Assembly (NCBI GenBank): GCA_017893485.1
Contig: CM030366.1
Span: 52,668,565 to 52,732,564, forward strand
Direction: 5' to 3'
From: Hemerocallis citrina
Lineage: Eukaryota; Streptophyta; Magnoliopsida; Asparagales; Asphodelaceae
Length of the DNA stretch: 64,000 nucleotides
Position 1 is the stretch's first letter, and the number at the start of each line of letters is the position of its first letter. The notes beneath the pieces are model-generated. The model was not told the DNA's origin, ran no database searches, and saw only the letters and a program-made list of their open reading frames with translations. Below are positions 11,880 to 22,284 of the stretch, piece by piece. The position numbers and the translations under genes were made by a program.

Positions 11880-13060
11880 TATAATGCCCCGTCCCAATAC
11901 TCAGACAATTTTTATTATTTTTAAGAAGACAAATTACATACAACTGCCCACCACAGGCTGCCTCTCAAAAGGTGGTTAACCAATTAGGTGACTCTTGATC
12001 ATAGGCAATTTTATTTATATTAAACTGTTCTTTGTCTACTCCCGATATGGGATAACTCTTCACAATTCTCATCTCTTAATCCCGTAGCATACTCAAAGGA
12101 AGCCTAGCAGGCCCCATCTTTAATTGCCACATCATCATACCAACCAAGAACAACACATCTCTCTGTCTTTCCTTCCTAAATCAATCAGGGGGACCCCCAC
12201 CACATGGACAATGACGTCATCATCCCTTCACAAATCCAACAGCACTCAGGCTGTTTTTTTTACCTCTTACTGTGGGCCCCCTTCTACCTCTCTCCCCCTA
12301 TTATTATATATATTTATTTATTTATTTATTATATTATTCAGAAACTACGGGGTATTAAATACACCCCACCTTTAGAAATCAGCGTCCTCTCTGAGTACGG
12401 GGCATGCCATCTAGTGCAGGATCCTCCTTTCTAGCCAATATGACATCGTCCTCGATGTCGAAGATTAGTCACTTTTAACATTCGCAGATCATATCCGGAT
12501 CAATGACTCTCAACACCGCGGATCATACTGAGGCTCTCTTCCACACTCGGGGTCGAAAGTCGGCTCTGATACCATTTGTAATGCCCCGCCTCAATACTCA
12601 GACAATTTTTATTATTTTTAAGAAGACAAACTATATACTATGTAGTACAAATGCCCACCACAGGCTGCCTCTGAAAAGGTGGTTAACCAATTAGGTGACT
12701 TTTGATCATAGGCAATTTTATTTATATTAAACTATTCTTTTTCTACTCCCGATATGGGATAAGTCTTCACAATTCTCATCTCTTAATCCCCTAGCATACT
12801 CAAAGGAAGCCCAATGGGCCCCATCTTTAATGGCCACATAATCATACCAACCAAGAACAACACATCTCTCTGTCTTTCCTTCCTAAATCAATCCGGGTGC
12901 CCCACCACATGGACGATGACGTCATCGTCCCTTCACAAATCCAACAGTACTCAGGCTATTTTTTTTACCTCTTACTGTGGGCCCTCTTCAACCTCTCTCC
13001 CCCAATTATTATATATATATATTTATTTATTATATTATTCAGAAATTACGAGATACTACA
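11880..13060 (-). mobile_element. 1181-bp miniature LTR element
   Basis: Two direct repeats of 484 bp each (11880-12363 and 12577-13060) flank only 213 bp. The element sits between perfect 5-bp duplications CTACA (11875-11879 and 13061-13065), inside B's RNase H codons. On the minus strand a primer-binding site (12574 down to 12561) follows the 5' LTR, and a purine tract AAAGGTGGGG (12373 down to 12364) precedes the 3' LTR. The internal region has no credible reading frame. This fits a TRIM-like non-autonomous element that would need enzymes from another element. Confidence 0.9.
12561..12574 (-). other. Primer-binding site of miniature element
   Basis: On the minus strand TGGTATCAGAGCCG begins two bases after the LTR terminus GGGGCATTACA. 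It is complementary to initiator tRNA-Met and sets the element's orientation. Confidence 0.85.
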
Positions 13061-14494
13061 CTACAAATCTGCTTGAACCATATGGAATAGTCAACACTGG
13101 CGCTGACGTCAACCTGCTCTTCAACTCAGCAAAAGCCTTACTACAAGCCTCAGATCAACAAAACTTCTGATCCTTCCCAGTCAGCTTAGTCAATGGTCCT
13201 GCTATCTTCGAAAAATCTTGGACGAATTTTCGATAATAGCCAGCTAGACTAAGGAAACTCCTCACCTCTGAAACTGACTTGAGAACTGGCCAATCCTTCA
13301 CAGCCTTAGCCTTGGACGGGTCCACAGAATTACCATCGCCCGAGACAATGTCCCCCAAGAAAGTAATCATGTCGAGCCAGAACTCACACTTGCTGAGTTT
13401 CCCAAAGAGCTGATTCTCTCTCAAAGTCTGCAGAACCAACCTAAGATGCTCAGCATGATCCTCCCGATTTCGAGAATACACCAGAATGTCATCAATGAAG
13501 AACACAAAAAATCTATCTAGGAACTGGGAAAAGACCCTGTTCATAAGACTCATGAATACAACAGGCGTGTTCGTGACCCCGAACGGCATCACAAGATACT
13601 CATAGTGCCCATATCTTGTCCTGAATGCAGTCCTCTGTAAATCAATTGCCTTCAGCTTGACCTAATGATACCCGGAATGAAGATCCAACTTTAAGAACAT
13701 AGCAGCTCCGCTCAACTGATCATATGTCATTGATCCATGGCAACGGATACCAGTTCTTCACAGTAACACTATTCAGTTCTCGATAATCTACACACAGTCA
13801 ATGACTACCATCCTTCGTGTTGACAAAAAGGATTAGAGCACCCCAAGGTGAAACAATGGGTCTAATGAACCCCAAATCTAGCAACTCCTGAATCTGCACC
13901 TTTAGCTCTGCTAACTCAATCGGTGCCATCCTGTAGGGACTCTTTGATATTGGTGTCGTACCAAGCTGAACTTCAATACCGAACTCCACATTCCTATCAG
14001 GGGGTAAGCCAGGCAACTCCTCTGGAAAAACATTCAGGAAATCCCGCACTACAAGAGGCGCAACCTCACAGCCTGAATGCAATTCCATCGCACAAACCTC
14101 CTGATCAACTGCAGTCTCAGCTCGGGCAAGGGCATCTCCCCCGCATGGAACTCAAACTCTGCGCGACCTGAAATCCAGAATACAACTTTCTTGGCACGGT
14201 AATCAATAATGGCGTGGGACTTACCTAGCCAATTTATACCGAGAATAGCATCGAATCCTGAATTCCCAATTGGAATCAGGTCGGCCTTGAGATCTGTGCC
14301 ACCAATAATCACGGGACACTGCCTACACTCCTGGGAACAAATGACAATACCACCACCTGTCACAATATTCCAAGACTCTAACATGATGTTGCACTCCAAC
14401 CAATGGCGAGCCACGAAGTGGGAAGAGACGAAGGAATGGGTTGCCCTGGAATCAAAGAGAACAAGAGCAGGAAAACAACAAACGAGGACAACAC
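13061..14494 (-). pseudogene. pol: B protease and reverse transcriptase, broken
   Basis: Minus-strand protease starts at 14494 after the intron-like gap. Its active site reads FDSRATHSF where the family has Asp-Ser-Gly, so the Gly is replaced by Arg. It continues FDAILGINWLG, then the linker [18 protein letters not shown] and RT motifs [12 protein letters not shown] and [13 protein letters not shown] follows DGSH near 13800, and several shifts lie between 13600 and 13790. RT recovers with MPFGVTNTP and keeps its catalytic [11 protein letters not shown] near 13490. It ends with [11 protein letters not shown] and the start of RNase H before the miniature element. Confidence 0.85.
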
Positions 14495-14628
14495 CTAGGA
14501 TAGAATCAAACAAGGGGAAAAGAATGGTTGAACAGGGGTGAGGAAAACACAATGCAGAAAGATAACATGAAAGAATAATGTAAGAGAAAGTAAAAGCAAA
14601 GGGAAAATAAGAAAACAACAAAATATAC
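14495..14628 (-). other. Intron-like gap before B protease
   Basis: A 134-bp segment on the minus strand starts GTATATTTTG and ends GATTCTATCCTAG after a pyrimidine-rich run. Removing it joins the exon-like ends ACAA and GTGTTG, giving TSVVLV in frame (phase 1) between the post-knuckle region and the protease. The homologous gap in A is 5480-5636. Confidence 0.65.
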
Positions 14629-15829
14629 TTGTAACAACACCCTCTGCTGACTCGACCTCTACAGCAGTCAGGTTGAAAGCTTGACCTCTCCTGGGGGCAG
14701 CGGTTCTCTGACCAACAATCTGGCACTGAGGAGGAAGCGGTGGCCTGACTGGATCGCGAGCTGGGGCAACCTGCTGAACTGGACCCCTGGCTGGAAGAGC
14801 CGTCCTCTTCTGCGGACAATCCCGCAATGTATGATCAGGAGCACCACATCCAAAATAGCAGCGATTGGCTTGTCTGCAGTCCTTGCAGTCATTCTCAGCA
14901 AGGTTGCAAAACTTGCAAAAACTAACCCTTTGAGTACCCACAGAAAAGTAAGGAGCTGCTCTGACAAGATGGGCTGGGACATGCCTCCGAATAGGCCCAC
15001 CAGAAGGCCTAGCAACCACAGAGTGCAGAACAGTCCGTTGGGGAGGAGCCAACCCACCACGAGCCTGCTCCTGAGCTCGAGCTGCCTCAAGAGCCTCAGT
15101 GTAAGTACGCAAGCAAAGGGAGACAAGCTGCACTCGAATCACTCGCTCAAGTCCCAGTGTGAATCTACTAGTCCTGTCCTCTTCGTTCGCCACAAGAATG
15201 GCTATGAAGAGGCTAAGTCTTGTAAATTTCGCTGCATACTCATCCACAGACCTGGAGCCCTATTTCAAGAAAGTCTCATGTTAGAACATTGCACGAACAA
15301 TATGTAACAAAATTCCAAAATAGAAATAACGGCAAACCTATTTCAGGGCCAGAAACTGTTGCTCCATTTCAACTCGAGTGCTGCTAGGGAAGAACTTCTC
15401 CAAGAAGCTTCTAGTGAACGTGGCCCAAGTAATCGGTCGTTCGAGACTTTCGGACTCGGACCTCCACCAAATGTGAGCCAGGTCCACTAGCTTGATGGCT
15501 ACCACATCCACTCTATCAGCATCTGTAACTCATGTTGCCAAAAGCAGCTGCTCAGTCTGGATCAACCACTATTTGGCCTCCAAAGGCATCTCAGTGCTGG
15601 AGAATTTGTCAGGATGCAGCCTCATAAAATTTGTGACTGGACCCAGACAAGGAGGGAGTGCTGCCTGCATAGCCACAGCGGGTGGCAGAACCCGGGCAGC
15701 TTCCAAAGCAGCCGTCACAAGGTCACTCTGGTTTTGCTGCATATCGATCAACCGTTCCAACACATTGGTAATGGCCTCAATTCCACGCTGATCTTCCTAA
15801 GGATGAGAAGTGGAACCTCTATGAGCCAT
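14629..15829 (-). pseudogene. gag: B gag, broken
   Basis: Minus-strand gag starting at the ATG at 15829 (MAHRGSTSHP). A TAG follows ten codons later. The frame continues with VLERLIDMQQNQSDLV, LGPVTNFMRLHPDKF, the capsid middle, FLALK and VDEYAAKFTRLSLF, then a zinc knuckle CYFGCGAPDHTLRDC near 14830. The Gln codon just before the first gap has become TAG. A basic, proline-rich stretch follows. Compared with A this copy is better kept between 15247 and 14640. Confidence 0.85.
15260..15337 (-). other. Intron-like gap in B gag
   Basis: A 78-bp segment on the minus strand starts GTTTGCCG and ends TTGAAATAG. It has a plant-like branch motif TTCTAAC about 25 bases before its end. Removal joins FLALK plus one codon to GSRSVDEYA in frame, exactly as in A (4896-4978). 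Confidence 0.65.
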
Positions 15830-15979
15830 AGTCTACACAAGATCAAAAATAGTTAGCATCCAGATCATAATTGATTATAATTCATTTATGTATGCGTAGT
15901 CTGTGTACTGTTGAGCCAATCCCAGATCGAGCCAAGCTTGTCTAATATATCAGTCAGACAAATACATTAGCTAAACCTA

Positions 15980-15990
15980 GGCTCTGATAA
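15980..15990 (-). other. Degraded primer-binding site of B
   Basis: The minus strand reads TTATCAGAGCC beside the LTR terminus at 15997. Relative to the usual TGGTATCAGAGCC, the first bases have changed. Confidence 0.65.
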
Positions 15991-15996
15991 AAACCT

Positions 15997-18900
15997 TGTC
16001 ACGCCCTGCTTCCCAAAGGGAGATATGGAATACGGATACGTGACTAAGTCTAGCAAATGATTTTCATCATCCATAAGCTATCAGGATCTTTACAACATTT
16101 CACAGGAATAATCAAATATAAAGAAAGAGAAGTAGTCAACCACACATGCATAACTGAATCAATATAGTCAACAAGAATACTTGAAACAAGAAAAAAGAAT
16201 ACTGAGTTTCAAATAATCATATCTGGAACAAAACACAAGTCTGGGACACAAAGCCCAATACAAAATAATTCATGTAACCAAGTATAATTATTCAAGATAA
16301 GTGACAAAAAATAATAATAATAATAGCAAGAACTCCAGGAACAAGAATCTCAGATCACCTACTCCATCTGGAACTTGATCTCTCAAATCTACAATTTAAT
16401 AAATTGTAGGAAGAGGAAAAAGAAAACAAAATGCCTGTCAATGCAAGTTACGGGCCGCTTGTAGTGCAAACACAAGTACAGAAAAAGACTAAACTACTAA
16501 CAGCGAAAGCAAACATAGCATGGAATAGACATGACAACAAAATAGAACATCTAGCATGGCAAGATGAACGAGTGCAAGTGGCATGTAACAAGTGTCAAGT
16601 AAGCAGGTATCATGTACAAGTAACAAGTAGCAAGTGTCAAGTATCAAGTATCATGTACAAGTAACAAGTAGCAAGTGTCAAGTATAAGTAACAAGTAGAA
16701 AGTGTCAACTATCATGTTCAAGTCTTGTATTTATTACTATCTAGGTAGCACTTCATGCATCCTAGGTTTTTACCACATGGTTGCTATATTCAAACAATTT
16801 CGTTTTAGATTTCATAGTGGATCATAGAGGGCAGTGTACTTAGGGACAAGCTCCAAGTAATCAAGTATCAAGCTCCAAGTAATCAAGTATCAAGCTCCAA
16901 GTGTCAAGTGCGTAAGTGTGAAGTAATCACATGTCAAGCTCCAAATAACCCAAATATCAAGCTCCAAATAACCCAAATGTCAAGCTCCAAATAACCAAAT
17001 ATCAAGCTCCAAATAACCAAGTAGGATCTATGAATCCTCTTCCGAGTACACATTTCTGTATTTTCCACTATTAGATCTTTCCCTTTAAACCCTGGCTTAG
17101 TTTCTTATTATTATTATCAAACATGCATGTGCGTGTAAAAAACATGGCAAGAATAACATGGTATGAATATGTAACAGGTTCAGGTTGAAGGATAAATATG
17201 TACAGGTGAAAGACAACTCATAAAAGATTAGGACAACGAGAATTCTAGTTCAGGACAGCAAGACAATACTGCACCAAATCTGAGATTCCTGTTGCCACAG
17301 ACATCAAAATCTAGATCCGCCAGAAGATCTAGAAAATAGACTCTCGGCCCAATCCAGCAAGTATATATAAGTCATTTGGTATTCCTCAAAATAGATTTGT
17401 ATCCAGAAAATATGTTTAGCTATAAATGAGAAACTTGTATTCTTAAACTAGAAAACGGTATAAAAATTTACTGACTAAATCCACAAAAAAATTGGGGTAT
17501 TCCCTAGTATGTCTATTAAAAGAAAATAAAGTTTCATAATTTTCCAACATAGATAGAATAGTCAAGTAAAATCAGAAAGCAACAAGATACAGAAATTTTG
17601 AAAATCTGAAATCATAAACACTGCAGTACTAAAATAGCGATATCTCACAAAATATAAATCGAAAGCCAGATCTGTCAAAAGGGTGATAAAATAGATATAG
17701 TAGGCTATAATTTATATTCACAAAGTTTTTATAGAAAGCAAAAAGAATCATATAGAAATTAAGGTTCTTTACTGAACAACAAGAAAATTCTGCAAGTATA
17801 GTAATTGTTTGAAAGTATAGAATAGTTTATAAAGTCATTAATTAAATCCACAAAAATTAGGGGTTAATCCCAATCAAGTCTAGTTGTACTTAGAAAAATA
17901 TTGGATCAAAATATTATCTTTAGCATCAGTATAAAAGTAAATTACCAAACAGAATACGTATAAAACTGGATCTAGAATTTTAAACACATCTACAGTAAAA
18001 TAGTCATAACTCACAACTCATAAATCGAAACTAAAATCTTTCATAAAATCTAGAAAGCAGAAAGAATTCTCTATAATTTATATTCACAAATATTTTTCAT
18101 ATACTGACCTTAATATGGTCTAAATTATTGAACAAAAACGGGTAACAACAAGGTCAGAATTGTTCTTCATGCATAAAATCGACATAGATAATATGAAACT
18201 CATCCAAACCATAACAAACGTAAAATGTGGTATACTATATGTCCAAGCAACATGGTATAGCGTATTTAGCAAGTTTACAACAAGTTTACTACAACTAACA
18301 CAACCGAGCACATGATATCTTACGAACAACATGCATGTATACAACAAGAGGTGGTCATCCCTAAGTTATTTCATGTCATGGGTGTAATGAGGCAACTACG
18401 GGTGGGTCAACACAATAGAGACAAGATGTAACAGGGGTTTTGTACAAGAATTGTCTCTAGAAAAACAACTACACTACAAACGGTATTTAGTACTTGTATT
18501 CCACAAAGAAAAGATTACAAGTTACTTGCCTTATAGTCAACGATGGGAACGACACAAAAGCAAGAATAACGAGAACGAATATCCGAAAAATGAACTTAAC
18601 AAACGAATCACGAACCTAACAACGGACACAACTCATGAACAACGAACGCACACAAGAGAACCAACACACGCACAAACGAGAGAGACGAGGGCAACGACAG
18701 AGGGGTGCGTGCTTCGCTGGCTGTCGAGGTCGAAAAGCACATAGGGAGGATGCGCTGTCGAGCTGTGCTGTGGTCGACGCAGGGAGGTGCTGCAGGTCAG
18801 GGTTGCGGCATCGCGGTGCTGCTGCTGCGTCGCTTGGGAGGAGGCAGAGCTGACGGTGGTTAGGTGCCACGGTGTAGGGCGGAGCACAGGACGAAGGGGA

Positions 18901-19534
18901 GCAGGGAGGTCGCTGAGAGATGGGTTGATCGGAAGTAGGGGTCTCGGCAGGAAAGGGTGCACACAGAGAGGATCGGGAGGGGAGGTTGAGGATGGGTTTA
19001 GAAGCAGCTAGGGTTTTGGCATGAACAAGGGGGAAAGGGAACATTGTCTATATAAGGTTTAGAATATATGGTTTGGGGAAATGTACAGTGGGTAAAATGC
19101 ATATGGGGGTGTTAACGGTTCGGCCAACCGGGTATGGGGGGTATTATGTTTTGGTTAGGTGTATATGTGGATATTGGGGATTTAGTGGGTTATAGGGTTT
19201 CTTAAAAAATATGGGGTTTGAATAGGTTTAATTTAGAAGATCCACAAGGAATTAAGGTGATCCAATAATGAGATGGGCACAAAAATGAATAAATAAAATA
19301 AGGCACGAACAAGCAAAATATTAAGGATCAAAGAAATACAAGCTCGATCAACAGAGATAAAATAATAGGAGACAACTGAATCAAGAAGATCAAATAAAAG
19401 ACGACAAATCAAATAGATGAATATATATTGAAAATGAAGATCCAATACACGCTCCAAGAGAGATACAAAGAGAATAAAAACACAAAAAGAAAAATACACC
19501 TGAAAAATACAGAAAATGAAAAACATGGGTTACA
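15997..19534 (-). mobile_element. 5' LTR of B
   Basis: A 3538-bp LTR collinear with 6396-9892. Plus-strand termini are TGTCACGCCCTGC and CATGGGTTACA. It has the same layout: tandem tract at 16570-17030, AT-rich body, GC-rich leader near 18630-19010, and TATA-like sequence near 19048 on the minus strand. The small indels between the two copies are mostly in the tandem tract. Confidence 0.9.
16570..17030 (-). repeat. CAAGTATCAAGT tandem tract, second copy
   Basis: This is the counterpart of 6985-7380. It has extra CTCCAAGTAATCAAGTAT and CTCCAAATAACCC units and fewer CAAGTGTC units, which shows unit gain and loss since B inserted. Confidence 0.7.
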
Positions 19535-22197
19535 ACCCTGGATCGATGACTTATTCGACCAGTTGGGCGGTGATGCAAGCTTTTCGAAGTTGGACCTTCG
19601 CTCGATTCGTGTACTGATTGCTTGCCTTATCTTCCTTCTAACTGCACTCTGCTAGCTACTATGTTGCCACTTTCTGACAGTTCCTAGAAAAAAAGTACTA
19701 GGGTATCATCAGGTGAAGGTGAAGGCAATGAATGTGGAGAAGACTATGTTCAGGACCAGGTACAGGCATTACGAGTTCTTAGTGATGCCCTTCGGAGTCA
19801 CAATGCCCCAACAGTGTTTATGAGAATGATGAATATAGTTTCCTCCCTGTTCCTAGACAGATTTGTGGTGGACTTCATAGATGATATTTTGGTATATTCT
19901 CGGAACTGGGAAGAGCATGCTAAGCATCTGAGGTTAGTCTTGCAGACTCTGAGGGAGAATCACCTCTATGGAAAACTCAGCAAGTGTGAGTTCTGGCTTG
20001 ACCGGGTCACATTCTTGGGGCATATCATCCCGGGCAGGGAATCTCTATTGATCCGTCCAAGATTGCTGCACTAAAAGATTGGCCACTGCCTAAGTCAGTT
20101 TCAGAGGTGAGAAGTTTTCTCGGGCTAGCAGGGTATTATCGGAAGTTTGTCCAAGACTTCTCGAAGATTGTTGGGCCGTTGACTAAACTGATAAGGAAGG
20201 ATCAGAAATTTTCTTAGGATGGGGCATGCAGTGAAGCTTTTGCAGAGTTGAAGAGCGGGTTGACGTCAGCCCCAGTGTTGACTATACCGGATGGTTCGGG
20301 TGATTTCGTGATTTACTGCGATGCTTTAGGCAGAGGTCCAGGTGCAGTGTTGATCCAGAAGGGCCGAGTTGTTGTTTATGCATCCAGGCAGTTGAGGCCG
20401 CACTAGAAGAACTACCCTACTCATGACTTGAAGTTGGCAGTGGTTATCTTTGCTTTGAAGCTGTGGAGACACTATTTACTTGGAGACCGAGTGGAAATCT
20501 TTACTGACCACAAAAGTCTCAATTATGTCTTCACCCAGAATGAGCTGAACATGAGACAGAGGTGCTGGTTGGAGTTAATGGCTGACTATGACATCAGTTT
20601 ACAGTACCACCCAGGTAAGGTGAACTTGGTGCCAGATGCGTTGAGTTGGAGATCAGGCACCATGTTCCTAACTAATCAGAGGGAGCTTGTTGAGCAGATG
20701 AGAATGTTGGACTTGAATGTGATTTTGTCGGGCACCGATCGAAATTGTATGATGCTTCAGTTGCAGTCATCGCTGGTAGAGCAGATCAAGGAAGCACGGG
20801 CAGGTGATAAGCAGTTGCAGGGATTCAGAGCCAAAGTTGAGGCAGGTACAAGGACTGATATGGTCATTCACTCAGATAGATCACTTTGCTTTGGGGCTGG
20901 GTTGTGTGTCCCAAAGGGCGAAGTCAGACAGAAACTGTTGGAGGAAGCCCACCAGTTGGCATACTCTATTCATCCCGATGGTACTAAGATGTATCGGGAT
21001 TTGAAGCTTCACTACTGTTGGCATGGTATGAAGAGGGTCGTAGCAAGATTTGTGTCTCACTACTTGATCTGCCTGCAGGTGAAGGCAGAACATCAGAGAA
21101 TCGCCGAGCTTCTTCAACCTCTTCCCATTCCAGAGTGGAAGTGGGAGCACATCATCATGGATTTTGTGACTGCCTTGCCGAGGAGTCCCAAGGGTCACAA
21201 TGCCATTTGGGTGATTGTCGATAGACTGACGAAGAGTTCTCACTTCATCCCCTTCAGAGTTGGTCAGTCTACTGAGAGTCTCACAGAGAGGTACATGCAA
21301 GAGATCGTCAGGCTTCATGGGATTCCGATCAGCATTGTATCTGACAAGGATACCAAGTTTAGATCTCAGTTTTGGGAGAGCCTTCAGAGCAGTCTTGGGA
21401 GCAAGCTGAAGTACAATACAACCTTCCATCCTCAAACAGACGGGCAGTCAAAAAGGACTATTTAAACATTAGAGAACATGTTGAGGTCCTGTGTGCTTCA
21501 GTTTCGAGGGTCTTGGGAGGATCACCTGTACGTGGTAGAGTTTTCGTACAATAACAGCTATCGGGCCAGTCTTAAAGCTGCACCGTATGAGGTACTGTAT
21601 GGTCGGAAGTGTAGGTCACCAGTGTGTTGGGTTGACATTGGTGAAAGGAAGTTGTTGGGACCAGAGTTGATCACCAGGACTGTCGATGCAGTGGCTCAGA
21701 TCAGGGAGCATCTTCAGACAGCGCAGGACAGGCAAAGGAAATGGGCAAATGTCCATAGATGGCCCTTCGAGTTTGAGGTGGGAGACCATGTATTCCTTAA
21801 GGTGTCACCGTGGAGAGTTGTTATCCGGTTTGGAGGTGGTGGCAAGCTAAGCCCCAGGTTCATCGGGCCGTTCGATATTGTGGAATGAGTAGGCAAGGTG
21901 GCCTATCGACTTGCATTGCCGCAGGCTCTATCTGGGGTGCACGATGTCTTTCATGTCTCCTAACTCAGGAGATACATCATGGATGAGAGCCATGTGATGG
22001 ACTATTCAGAGTTATCTGTGCAGCCGGATCTGTCTTGTGAGATTTCGCCAGTTGCTATCTTGGACAGGCGAGAGAAAGTGCAGAAGAACAAGATTATCAA
22101 GCTGGTTCGGGTTTCTTGGAATCGTCACTCGCCGGGTGAGTCGACTTGGGAATTGTCAGAGGATATCCAGAAGAAGTTTTCCCATTTGTTCGGGTAG
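19535..22197 (+). pseudogene. pol: A reverse transcriptase, RNase H, integrase and tail
   Basis: Continuation of A's pol after B. RT resumes IDDLFDQLGGD and SKLDLRS, is broken by a 96-bp insert, then GYHQVKVKA and the catalytic [11 protein letters not shown] near 19880. RNase H gives VIYCDAL, FTDHKSLNYVF and YHPGKVNLVPDALS. A 345-codon open stretch (20428-21465) covers late RNase H to the integrase core. In integrase the first zinc Cys is Tyr (HYLICLQVK). The core keeps IIMDFVTALP and IVSDKDTKF, but the expected catalytic Glu after DGQS is Lys. Stops follow at 21463, 21886 and near 21961. The C-terminal part has EFEVGDHVFLKVSPW and a chromodomain-like VRVSWNRHSPGESTWEL, ending at 22197. Confidence 0.88.
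19605..19700 (+). other. 96-bp insertion in A's RT
   Basis: It lies exactly between the codons for LDLRS and GYHQV, which are adjacent in C (40400-40430). It contains in-frame stops and has no clear GT/AG ends. Its origin is not recognised. It ends in an A-rich run (AGAAAAAAAGTACTA). Confidence 0.55.
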
Positions 22198-22284
22198 TCT
22201 CCTTGTTTCTCTTTCCTTTCGCTGTTGCCCTATGTACCACCATTCTGAATTTCGAGGAAATTCAACTTGTTATGTGAGTAGGAT

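Larger units (their letters stand above)
6396..19534 (-). mobile_element. Full-length chromovirus B
   Basis: This is a complete but decayed Ty3/gypsy element of about 13.1 kb on the minus strand, inserted in A's RT. Long LTRs lie at 15997-19534 (5') and 6396-9892 (3'). Flanks read ACCCA before and ACCCT after, a probable 5-bp target duplication with one later mutation. Order on the minus strand is LTR, PBS, gag, protease, RT, RNase H, integrase, chromodomain-like tail, LTR. This order and the tail place it among chromoviruses, probably the Tekay/Del clade (inference from memory of the family). It shares both intron-like gaps with A. A miniature LTR element interrupts RNase H. Confidence 0.9.

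Noticed and set aside
14681..15307. 208-codon plus-strand frame
   Set aside because: Antisense shadow of B gag.
20881..21435. 184-codon minus-strand frame
   Set aside because: Shadow of A integrase.
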